Origin: Actinomadura craniellae
Lineage (GTDB): Bacteria > Actinomycetota > Actinomycetes > Streptosporangiales > Streptosporangiaceae
Reading direction: 5' to 3'
DNA length: 64,000 nt
Assembly (NCBI RefSeq): GCF_003289645.1
Contig: NZ_QLYX01000006.1
Span: forward strand, 62,001 to 126,000
Below, one piece after another: positions 31,825 to 39,169 of the stretch. The notes beneath the pieces were generated by a model. That model was not told the DNA's origin, did not search any database, and saw only the letters and a list, made by a program, of their open reading frames with translations. Each line of letters starts with the position of its first letter. Positions within the stretch are counted from its first letter, which is position 1. A program made the position numbers and the translations under genes.

Positions 31825-32724
31825 GTGAGCAATGACTCCGTGCACGTCACCATCGTGCTGCCCTGCTACAACGAGCAGGATCATGTTCTGGACGAGGTCG
31901 AGCGCATCTCCAAGGCGATGGACGCGAGCGGCCAGACCTACGAGCTTCTCGCGGTCGACGACTGTTCGACCGACGGGACCCTGGCGCGGCTGCAGGAGGC
32001 CGCGCCGGACTATCCGCATATGCGGATCATCGCCTTTCACCACAACAGCGGCTCGGGAACGGTCCGGCGGATCGGCACCCAGCAGGCCCGCGGCGAGATC
32101 GTCGTGTGGACCGACGCCGACATGACCTACCCCAACGAGCGCATCCCCGAGCTCGTCGAGATCCTCGACACCGACCCCGGCGTCGACCAGGTGGTCGGCG
32201 CCCGGACCTCGGAGATGGGGACGCACAAGGCGCTGCGGGTGCCCGCCAAGTGGGTGATCCGCAAGATCGCCGAGCGGCTGACCAACACCCGGATCCCCGA
32301 CCTCAACTCCGGGCTGCGGGCGTTCCGGCGGGAGGTGTCGCTGCCCTACCTGCGGCTGCTGCCCCCCGGGTTCTCCTGCGTCACCACGATCACGCTGGCG
32401 TTCCTGTCCAACCAGCACGACGTGCGGTACATCCCGATCGACTACTACAAGCGGGCGGGGAAGTCGAAGTTCCACTTCACCAAGGACGCCTACCGCTACA
32501 TCCTCCAGGTGCTGCGGATGGTGATGTACTTCAACCCGCTCAAGGTGCTCATGCCGCCCGCGCTCTGGCTGCTGGCGATCGGCTTCGGCAAGGGCGTCTA
32601 CGACATGGTCGCCCACCCGGTGCGGTTCGCGAACAACACCGTGATGCTCTTCATCACCGGGCTGCTGATCGCCTCGCTGGCACTGCTGGCCGACCTGATC
32701 GTCCGCTCCAGAGGAGACACGTGA
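31825..32724 (+). CDS. Polyprenyl-phosphate glycosyltransferase, DPM1-like family 2
   Basis: 299 residues, GTG 31825. VTIVLPCYNEQDHVLDEVER, LLAVDDCSTDGT and GEIVVWTDADMTYPNERIP (DxD) define a dolichol-phosphate-mannose-synthase-like GT2 enzyme. RIPDLNSGLRAFRREV and YYKRAGKSKFHF are the usual later motifs. Two membrane helices at the C-terminus (about 232-255 and 268-292) anchor it. It would charge polyprenyl phosphate with a sugar, the donor type needed by GT-C enzymes such as the GT39 gene nearby. The stop overlaps the GT4 start. Confidence 0.85.
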   Translation: MSNDSVHVTIVLPCYNEQDHVLDEVERISKAMDASGQTYELLAVDDCSTDGTLARLQEAAPDYPHMRIIAFHHNSGSGTVRRIGTQQARGEIVVWTDADMTYPNERIPELVEILDTDPGVDQVVGARTSEMGTHKALRVPAKWVIRKIAERLTNTRIPDLNSGLRAFRREVSLPYLRLLPPGFSCVTTITLAFLSNQHDVRYIPIDYYKRAGKSKFHFTKDAYRYILQVLRMVMYFNPLKVLMPPALWLLAIGFGKGVYDMVAHPVRFANNTVMLFITGLLIASLALLADLIVRSRGDT

Positions 32725-33845
32725 GGATCGCCGTCGTCGGCCCGACGTTCCCCTACAAGGGTGGCGGCGTCCGGCACACCACCGAGCTGGCGCACCGGCT
32801 GGCCGCGGCCGGCCACGAGGTGACGCTGGAGTCGTGGTCGGCGCAGTACCCGGAGTTCCTCTACCCGGGCGAGCAGACGATCGACATTCCCGAGGGCGAG
32901 CCGTTCCCGGCCACCGAGCGGCGGCTGTCGTGGCGGCGCCCGGACGGCTGGTGGCGGGCCGGCCGGCGGCTGCGCCGGGCCGACCTGGTGGTGCTGGCGG
33001 TGCTCACCTCCATCCAGGTGCCCGCCTACCGGGTCATCCTGGCCGGGCTCGGCCGGCGGACCCGGGTGGTGGCGCTCTGCCACAACGTTTTGCCGCACGA
33101 GCGCAAGTCCTACGACGTGCCGCTGATGCGGGCGCTGCTGCGGCGGGTCTCCGGCGTGCTGGTGCACTCCCCGGAGCAGGGCGAGCTGGCCCGCACGCTG
33201 ACCGGCCGCCCCATCCGGGTCGCCGAGATGCCCGCGCACCTGCCCCCCGCCGAGACGGCGGCCGCGGCGGCCGCCGGCGAGCGCCGCCGGCTGCTGTTCT
33301 TCGGCATTGTCCGCCCCTACAAGGGCCTGGACGTGCTGCTGCGCGCCCTCGCCGCCGGGCCCGGCGACGTGACCCTGACGGCGGCCGGCGAGTTCTGGGG
33401 CGGCACGGCCGCGACCGAGGCGCTGATCGCCGAGCTGGGGCTGGGCGACCGGGTGGAACTGCGCCCCGGCTACGTGCCCTCCGACGAGATCCCGGCGCTG
33501 TTCGCGGCGGCGGACGCCCTGGTGCTGCCGTACCGCTCGGCCACCGCCTCGCAGAACGTCTGGATGGCCTACGAGCACGGGACACCGGTGATCGCCACCC
33601 GGGTGGGCGGCTTCCCCGAGCAGATCCGCGACGGTGTGGACGGCCTGCTCTGCGACCCCGGCGACCCGGCCTCGCTCACCGCCGCGATCGAACGCTTCTA
33701 CGCCCCCGGCGAGCCGGAACGCCTCCGCGCCGCGGTCAGACCGGTGGATCCCGGACCCCAGTGGGCGTCCTACCTGGAGGCTCTCACCGGCCTTGAGCCG
33801 GCGGGCGCGTCCGGCCGTGACGCTTCGGAGTCCGCGGCGACGTAG
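32721..33845 (+). CDS. Family 4 glycosyltransferase (GT-B fold)
   Basis: 374 residues. GTG 32721 overlaps the GT2 stop and has AGAGGAGA upstream. RIAVVGPTFPYKGGGVRHTT is the N-terminal Rossmann start, LLFFGIVRPYKGLDVLLRAL the linker, and YEHGTPVIATRVGGFPEQI the donor-binding motif of GT4 (the E..G..E position reads AYEHGTPV). A cytoplasmic retaining transferase acting on a lipid-linked glycan is expected. Donor unknown. Confidence 0.87.
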   Translation: MRIAVVGPTFPYKGGGVRHTTELAHRLAAAGHEVTLESWSAQYPEFLYPGEQTIDIPEGEPFPATERRLSWRRPDGWWRAGRRLRRADLVVLAVLTSIQVPAYRVILAGLGRRTRVVALCHNVLPHERKSYDVPLMRALLRRVSGVLVHSPEQGELARTLTGRPIRVAEMPAHLPPAETAAAAAAGERRRLLFFGIVRPYKGLDVLLRALAAGPGDVTLTAAGEFWGGTAATEALIAELGLGDRVELRPGYVPSDEIPALFAAADALVLPYRSATASQNVWMAYEHGTPVIATRVGGFPEQIRDGVDGLLCDPGDPASLTAAIERFYAPGEPERLRAAVRPVDPGPQWASYLEALTGLEPAGASGRDASESAAT

Positions 33846-33929
33846 CGCCTCGGCGGCGATCCTTCGGGCTGCGGGAGCCGGTACGCCATCGGGTCCCGTA
33901 TCCCGGAGGATTCGGACGCGCGGGATCCC

Positions 33930-34886
33930 TCAGGCTTCGGGGCGGCCCGGGGCGGCCGGAGCCGGAGGGGTGCGTTCGGGGGCTGGGACGGGCGCCGGGG
34001 TGCGGCCGAGGGCGAACGCGACGGCGGCGCAGAGCAGGTCGGCCACGGTGAGGACGACGCGGGAGGCCAGGGCCACCACCACGGGGCCGCCGTCCGGGAG
34101 CGTCGGGGACAGGGCCACCACCAGGGCGGCTTCCCGGGCGCCGAGGCCGCCGGGGGCGATGATCACCAGGAAGCCGACCACGAACGCCAGGGCGTACGCC
34201 CCGGTGGACAGCAGCGGGCCCGCCCCGCCGAGGTCGTCGGCCAGCAGCCAGGCGTGCATGCCGAACAGTGCCCAGCCCAGCACCGTCCACGCCATCGCGC
34301 GGGCCATCGCCGCGCCGCCGGGACGGGCCGGCGGGGGACGCCGGACGATCCGCAGTGCCCGGGTCAGCAGGAAAGAGATCACGGCGGGGTGCAGCGCCGC
34401 CAGCAGCAGCGGGGCCAGCGGGAGCAGCCACCAGTAGCGGCGGGTGGCGTCGGCCGAGGTCAGCGGCAGGGTGACGGCGGCGATCGCGCATCCGGTGGCG
34501 ATCGTGGTGGCCATCGCCAGCAGCGTGGCGCTCGCCCCCCGCTCGCGCGGCACCTGCCGCTCCTTGGCCAGCTCGACCTGGCCGACCAGCGCCCACACCG
34601 AACCGGGCACGTACTTGCCGAGCTGGGCCAGGAACATGATGCGGAACGCCGCGCCGAACGGCAGCGGCGAGCCCAGGCCGGTCAGCAGGCTCCGCCAGGC
34701 CAGCATCCAGGCGACCAGCCCGCCCAGCCCGGCGGCCAGCGCCCCGGCCAGTGCCCACCCGGACAGGTCGGTCAGCGCGGCGCCGATCTCGGCCCGCTGG
34801 GTGGCCAGGCCGTAGCCGCAGAACGCCAGCGCGATCAGCAGGAACGCCGGCTTCAGCCAGCGGCTCGCGCGCACCCGGGAAATCAC
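33930..34886 (-). CDS. Flippase-like membrane protein, UPF0104 / LPG-synthase TM region family
   Basis: 318 residues, about eight membrane helices. LGKYVPGSVWALVGQVELAK is the hallmark of the family (the usual motif is GKxxPGGxW), and IIAPGGLGAREAALV matches its second conserved loop. Members span lysyl-phosphatidylglycerol synthase membrane parts and glycan-cluster flippases. Its setting among glycosyltransferases suggests movement of a lipid-linked sugar. The tail is Pro/Ala-rich. Convergent with the GT4 gene. Confidence 0.82.
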   Translation of the reverse strand: MISRVRASRWLKPAFLLIALAFCGYGLATQRAEIGAALTDLSGWALAGALAAGLGGLVAWMLAWRSLLTGLGSPLPFGAAFRIMFLAQLGKYVPGSVWALVGQVELAKERQVPRERGASATLLAMATTIATGCAIAAVTLPLTSADATRRYWWLLPLAPLLLAALHPAVISFLLTRALRIVRRPPPARPGGAAMARAMAWTVLGWALFGMHAWLLADDLGGAGPLLSTGAYALAFVVGFLVIIAPGGLGAREAALVVALSPTLPDGGPVVVALASRVVLTVADLLCAAVAFALGRTPAPVPAPERTPPAPAAPGRPEA

Positions 34887-35011
34887 CTGCCCAGGCTAGG
34901 GGCAAGCCGGGCGCGCCGGAGCCGGGCCGGCGTCCACCGGGCGAACATTCGGTTACGGGGGATCGCCGCGGGGCGCGGCGACGTTCCCGGCCGTCCTAGA
35001 GTGGTCCGGTT

Positions 35012-35716
35012 ATGAGACTTTCCGATGTGGTCGCCTTCATGGGACACCAGGTGCACGTCTGCCGCTACCGCGAGGCCGGGAGGCTCCTCCGCTGGATGGG
35101 CGGCGACCTCAAGGGCAAGCGGGTGCTCGACGTGGCGGGCGGCGACGGCTACTGGGCCGGGCAGGCCCGCCGCCGGGGCGCCGAGGCCGTCTCGATCGAC
35201 CTGGCCCGGAGCAAGATGCTGTACGGGCAGACGCTGGCCCACCCGCCGGCGCTGATCGAGTGCGACGCGCTGGCGCTGCCGTTCAACGACGGCAGCTTCG
35301 ACGCGATCCTGTCGGTCTGCGCGATCGAGCACTTCGACGACGGCGGCAAGTCGCTCGACGAGATGGCCCGGGTGCTCAAGCCCGGCGGTGAGATCTACAT
35401 GTCCGCCGACGTGCTCAGCCGCGCCGACTCCTGGCCCAAGCTGCGCGACGCGCACAAGGCCAAGTACCACGTCCAGCACACCTACACCCACGAGAGCCTG
35501 GGCGAGCTGCTCGGCGACCGGGGCCTGGACCTGGTCGAGTACTCCTACCAGTTCCGGACGGCGGCCACCGAGCGGCTCTACCTGTCGCTGTCGGCGTACG
35601 GCGGCAAGGTGGGCTTCAACGCGGCGGCCCCGCTGACCCCGCTGGTCGCGCTGGCCGACCGGCGCGCTCCGAACGAGCAGGGGAGCATCGTGCTGGTCCG
35701 GGCGCGCAAGCGCTGA
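35012..35716 (+). CDS. SAM-dependent methyltransferase, class I
   Basis: 234 residues, ATG 35012. KGKRVLDVAGGDGYWAGQ is SAM motif I (about 34-51), AVSIDLARSKML motif II, and ALPFNDGSFDAILSVCAIEH motif IV, giving a Methyltransf_11-type core. A variable C-terminal part may bind the substrate. Placed among glycan genes, it may methylate a sugar or lipid carrier. Actinomadura relatives contain madurose (3-O-methylgalactose), but linking this gene to it is speculation. Confidence 0.85.
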   Translation: MRLSDVVAFMGHQVHVCRYREAGRLLRWMGGDLKGKRVLDVAGGDGYWAGQARRRGAEAVSIDLARSKMLYGQTLAHPPALIECDALALPFNDGSFDAILSVCAIEHFDDGGKSLDEMARVLKPGGEIYMSADVLSRADSWPKLRDAHKAKYHVQHTYTHESLGELLGDRGLDLVEYSYQFRTAATERLYLSLSAYGGKVGFNAAAPLTPLVALADRRAPNEQGSIVLVRARKR

Positions 35717-35926
35717 AGAACGGGAACCCGCGCCGGTTCAGGTCCGTTGGCGCAGGAGGAATCACGCGAATTCGGGCTTGGGAGTCCCGGCGGATAGGGC
35801 TGATTCAACCCGATAAGCGGTAGACCGGCTGCATTTGTCCGACGGTGCTCTCCCGCGACCCGAGATCCGCGTAGGCTCCCCACCGGGGGGTGATCCCCGA
35901 CACAGACGTCGAGGCTAGGGAGGACC

Positions 35927-37054
35927 GTGGCGCCCCGGATTCTGGTCGACGCCACAGCCGTGCCCGCCGATCGCGGCGCGCTGGGCCGGTACGTCGACGG
36001 GCTGCTCGCCGCCCTGGACGGGCTGGGCGCCGACCTCGCCGTCGCCTGCCAGCGGGCGGACGAAGAGCGGTACGGCTCGCTGGCCCCGAACGCCCGGGTG
36101 GTGCCGGGCCCCGCGACCCTCGCCCACCGGGCCAACCGGCTGGTCTGGGAGCAGAGCGGGCTGCCGTACGTGGCCGAGCAGGTGGGCGCCGACGTGATCC
36201 ACCTGCCGTTCTACTCGCTGCCGGTGCGGGCCGGCCGGCCCACGGTGGTCACCGTCCACGACCTGGCGGCGTTCACCGAGCCCGAGACCTACGACCCGAT
36301 CCGGGCGACCTACATCAGGTCGGCGACCCGCGCCGCCGCCCGGCTGGCCACCCGGCTGGTCGTCCCCTCCAAGGCGACCCGCGACGAGCTCGTCCGGCTG
36401 CTGGCGGCCGACCCCACCCGGATCGACGTCGCCTACCACGGGGTGGACCACGAGGTGTTCCACCGGCCGACGGAGGCCGAGCGCGCCCGGGTGTCCGACC
36501 GGCTGGGCCTGCACGGCCGCCCGTACATCGCGTTCCTGGGCGCCCTGGAGCCGCGCAAGAACGTGCCCAACCTGATCCGCGGCTGGGTCCGGGCGGTCGC
36601 CGAACTGCCCGAACCGCCCGCCCTGGTACTGGCGGGCAGCGGCGGCTGGGACGACGAGGTCGACGCCGCGCTGGCCATGGTGCCGCACCGGCTGCGGGTG
36701 GTCCGGCCCGGCTACCTGAGCAGCCCGTCGCTGGCCGGTTACTTCGGCGGGGCGCTGACGGTGGTGCTGCCCAGCCGGGACGAGGGCTTCGGGCTCCCGG
36801 TGCTGGAGGCCATGGCCTGCGGCGCCCCGGTGCTGGCCAGCCGCCACGCCGCGCTGCCCGAGGTCGGCGGCGAGGCCGTCGCCTACACCGAGCCGGACGT
36901 GGAGAGCATCGGAGCTGCACTGACCCGGCTGATCGCCGACGCGCCCCGCCGGGAGTCCCTGGCCGCGGCCGCCTACGAGCGCTCCCGGGACTTCGACTGG
37001 ACCACCTCGGCCGAGGCGCACCTGGCCGCGTACTACCGTGCTACCGAGCAGTAA
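35927..37054 (+). CDS. Family 4 glycosyltransferase
   Basis: 375 residues, GTG 35927 preceded by AGGGAGG. DATAVPADRGALGRYVDGLL is the acceptor-side start, and VTVHDLAAFTEPETYDP, DVAYHGVDHEVFHRP, IAFLGALEPRKNVPNLIR and SRDEGFGLPVLEAMACG complete a standard mannosyltransferase-like GT4, with the Glu-x7-Glu pair visible in the last motif. It ends inside the 5' region of the pyrophosphorylase gene, so the two are co-transcribed: one makes an activated sugar, the other uses a sugar of that class (inference). Confidence 0.88.
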   Translation: MAPRILVDATAVPADRGALGRYVDGLLAALDGLGADLAVACQRADEERYGSLAPNARVVPGPATLAHRANRLVWEQSGLPYVAEQVGADVIHLPFYSLPVRAGRPTVVTVHDLAAFTEPETYDPIRATYIRSATRAAARLATRLVVPSKATRDELVRLLAADPTRIDVAYHGVDHEVFHRPTEAERARVSDRLGLHGRPYIAFLGALEPRKNVPNLIRGWVRAVAELPEPPALVLAGSGGWDDEVDAALAMVPHRLRVVRPGYLSSPSLAGYFGGALTVVLPSRDEGFGLPVLEAMACGAPVLASRHAALPEVGGEAVAYTEPDVESIGAALTRLIADAPRRESLAAAAYERSRDFDWTTSAEAHLAAYYRATEQ

Positions 37055-37088
37055 GTTAGCGCTCGCACCGACGTTCGAAAGGGAATCT

Positions 37089-38159
37089 GTGGAAGCGATC
37101 CTGCTGGTCGGGGGGAAGGGCACCAGGTTGCGCCCCTTGACCGCCACCACGCCCAAGCCACTGCTGCCCATGGCCGGTGTGCCGCTGCTGGAGCACCAGC
37201 TCACCCGGGCGCGAGCGGCCGGGGTACGACGGATCGTTTTCGCCACCTCCTATCGCGCGTCGATGTTCACCGAGGCGTTCGGTGATGGAAGCCGGCTCGG
37301 CCTGGAGATCGTTTATGTGACCGAGGACGAACCGCTGGGTACGGCAGGCGCCATCCGAAACGCCTCTGCCGCGCTCACGTGCGGCCCCGACGAGACAGTG
37401 GTCGTACTGAACGGCGACATTCTTTCCGGGCACGACCTCGCCGCCCAGATATCGGCGCACGAGAAGACGGCGGCCGAGGTCACCCTGCATCTCACGCTGG
37501 TCGAAGACGCTCGGCGCTACGGGTCGGTGCCGACCGGGCCGGACGGCCGGGTACTCGACTTCGTGGAGAAATCACCGAACCCGCCGACCAACCAGGTCAA
37601 TGCTGGGTGCTATATCTTTCGCCGTTCGGTGATCGACACGATTCCCGCCGGCAGGGTCGTCTCCGCCGAGTACGAGACCTTTCCCGGGCTCCTGGCCGCC
37701 GGCTCGGCGATCATGGGTTACGTGGAGGCCGCGTACTGGCTGGACGTCGGCACGCCGGCCGCGTTCATCAGGGGCGCGTGCGACCTGGTGCTCGGCGCCA
37801 TGTCCTCTGCGGTGGTCCCGACCACCGAGCACGGCTTCCTGCTGCTGAGCGGGGCCTCGGTGGACCCGAGCGCCCGGGCCTCCGGCGGTACGACGGTAGG
37901 AGCGGGAGCCGTGATCGGAGCCGATGCGCTGGTCGAATCCAGCGTGCTGTTCGACGGTGCCATGGTCGAGCCCGGTGCTCGTGTCGTGCGCTCGGTCGTC
38001 GGCCGTGGCGCCCGGATCTGTTCCGGTGCCGTGCTGGAGGACGCGGTCATCGGAGATGCCGCCATTGTCGGACCGGGCAACGAACTGGTCGGTGGCCTTC
38101 GCCTCTGGCCGGGCATTGAATTGCCGTCCACGGCGGTCCGTTTCTCCGCAGACGCCTAG
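37089..38159 (+). CDS. Sugar-1-phosphate nucleotidylyltransferase (mannose-1-P guanylyltransferase-like)
   Basis: 356 residues from GTG 37089, chosen because AAAGGGAAT precedes it and the protein then starts EAILLVGGKGTRLRPLT, the normal beginning of the family. TPKPLLPMAGVPLLEHQL, TEDEPLGTAGAIRNA, VVLNGDILSGHDL and FVEKSP (sugar binding) are all present. The C-terminal 110 residues are hexapeptide repeats of a left-handed beta-helix (GASVDPSARASGGTTVGAGA and on). This fits the actinobacterial mannose-1-phosphate guanylyltransferase of the Rv3264c type, though glucose-1-phosphate activity cannot be excluded. Confidence 0.88.
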   Translation: MEAILLVGGKGTRLRPLTATTPKPLLPMAGVPLLEHQLTRARAAGVRRIVFATSYRASMFTEAFGDGSRLGLEIVYVTEDEPLGTAGAIRNASAALTCGPDETVVVLNGDILSGHDLAAQISAHEKTAAEVTLHLTLVEDARRYGSVPTGPDGRVLDFVEKSPNPPTNQVNAGCYIFRRSVIDTIPAGRVVSAEYETFPGLLAAGSAIMGYVEAAYWLDVGTPAAFIRGACDLVLGAMSSAVVPTTEHGFLLLSGASVDPSARASGGTTVGAGAVIGADALVESSVLFDGAMVEPGARVVRSVVGRGARICSGAVLEDAVIGDAAIVGPGNELVGGLRLWPGIELPSTAVRFSADA

Positions 38160-38190
38160 CCCATTGTCATAATCGATAACCATCACCGAC

Positions 38191-38325
38191 GTGCTTGACC
38201 AGGTGCGCAGGTGGGGAATGGAACCACCTGCCGCCGTGGTCCGCAAGTACTCCGTCGACCGCGAAAGCATGATGGCGTACACGGTGGTCGGGGCGGCTTC
38301 TTCGTTGGCACTCGACCGGCCTTGA
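38191..38325 (+). CDS. Doubtful short open frame
   Basis: GTG 38191 opens a 44-residue frame (begins MLDQVRRWGMEPPAAVVRKY) that fills most of the gap between the pyrophosphorylase and the AAC(3)-like gene, ending at TGA 38323-38325. The composition is plausible for a small helical protein, but there is no clear ribosome site and I recognise no family. It may be the tail of a lost gene. Confidence 0.25.
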   Translation: MLDQVRRWGMEPPAAVVRKYSVDRESMMAYTVVGAASSLALDRP

Positions 38326-39159
38326 TCAGCCCAGCGGGGCGGTGCCGAGCGGGCCGCCGGCGGTGACGTCCGGGCACTGGACGCAGCCGGGGTCCGGGCA
38401 GCGCGTCGCCGACCAGTCCGCCGCGATGGCGTCGGTGGCCGCCGCCACCGCCTCCCGGGCGGGGTAGGCGTGCCACCGCGACGCACCCACCGCCGCCGTC
38501 CGTTCGTGCGGGCGCAACCACGGCTCCAGCCGGGGGAACCCTTCCGAGCACGACCCCGTCTCGACCATGAACACCCGCCCGTCGGGCCGGTACGCCCACC
38601 GGACCAGCAGGCGGCGGCCCGCCTGATGCTCGGCCAGGTGGATCGCCGTCATCCGGTTCAGGCCCACGCCGATCAGCAGCACCTCGCCGTCCCGCCGGAC
38701 GGCCTCCCGGATCGGGCCGTAGACGTCGTCCGGGCGCTGCGCGGCGGTGAGTTCGGCGGCCAGGGGTCCGAGCGCCGCGAACGAGTTGAGCGGGTGGTCC
38801 CCGCGGCGGGCGCCGTCCCGGGCGATCAGGGCGGCCGGCACCGCGCCCAGGTGCGGGTTGATGAGGCCGCAGTCAGGGCTGTAGACCGGCGCCCACGGCC
38901 CCTCGTCGGGAAGCGCCGCGTAGTCGATGCCGTTGCGTGCGGGACGCATCGTGGTGGGCGGGAACGCGCCGAAGTGGGTTTCGGTGAACGCCGGGACCAG
39001 CACGGTGCATCCCCGCGACAGCAGCGCGTCGAGGACGGCGTCCGGACCGCCCTCGACAGGTTCCCCGAACGAGCGCAGCGACGCGTGCACCATGACCGGC
39101 CGGCCGGCCAGGTCGAGCTCGTCCACGGCCTTCGCGAGCCGTTCGGCGGTGATGGTCAT
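38326..39159 (-). CDS. Aminoglycoside N(3)-acetyltransferase-like protein, AAC(3) family
   Basis: 277 residues. VMVHASLRSFG (N-terminal), VPAFTETHFG, and DHPLNSFAALGPLA correspond to the conserved acetyl-CoA and catalytic motifs of the Antibiotic_NAT family, including the HPxxSFxAxG box. The end has the CPDPGCVQCPD cysteine cluster found in many actinomycete members. Members acetylate the 3-amino group of aminoglycosides, but many chromosomal homologues have other or unknown substrates, so resistance is not shown. The STAND/TPR gene ends 10 bases upstream of its start region on the same strand. Confidence 0.85.
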   Translation of the reverse strand: MTITAERLAKAVDELDLAGRPVMVHASLRSFGEPVEGGPDAVLDALLSRGCTVLVPAFTETHFGAFPPTTMRPARNGIDYAALPDEGPWAPVYSPDCGLINPHLGAVPAALIARDGARRGDHPLNSFAALGPLAAELTAAQRPDDVYGPIREAVRRDGEVLLIGVGLNRMTAIHLAEHQAGRRLLVRWAYRPDGRVFMVETGSCSEGFPRLEPWLRPHERTAAVGASRWHAYPAREAVAAATDAIAADWSATRCPDPGCVQCPDVTAGGPLGTAPLG

Positions 39160-39169
39160 GCAGGTCCTC

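Noticed and set aside
35717-35926. tRNA or riboswitch in the 210-base gap
   Set aside because: No cloverleaf arms or known riboswitch core could be built from the sequence.
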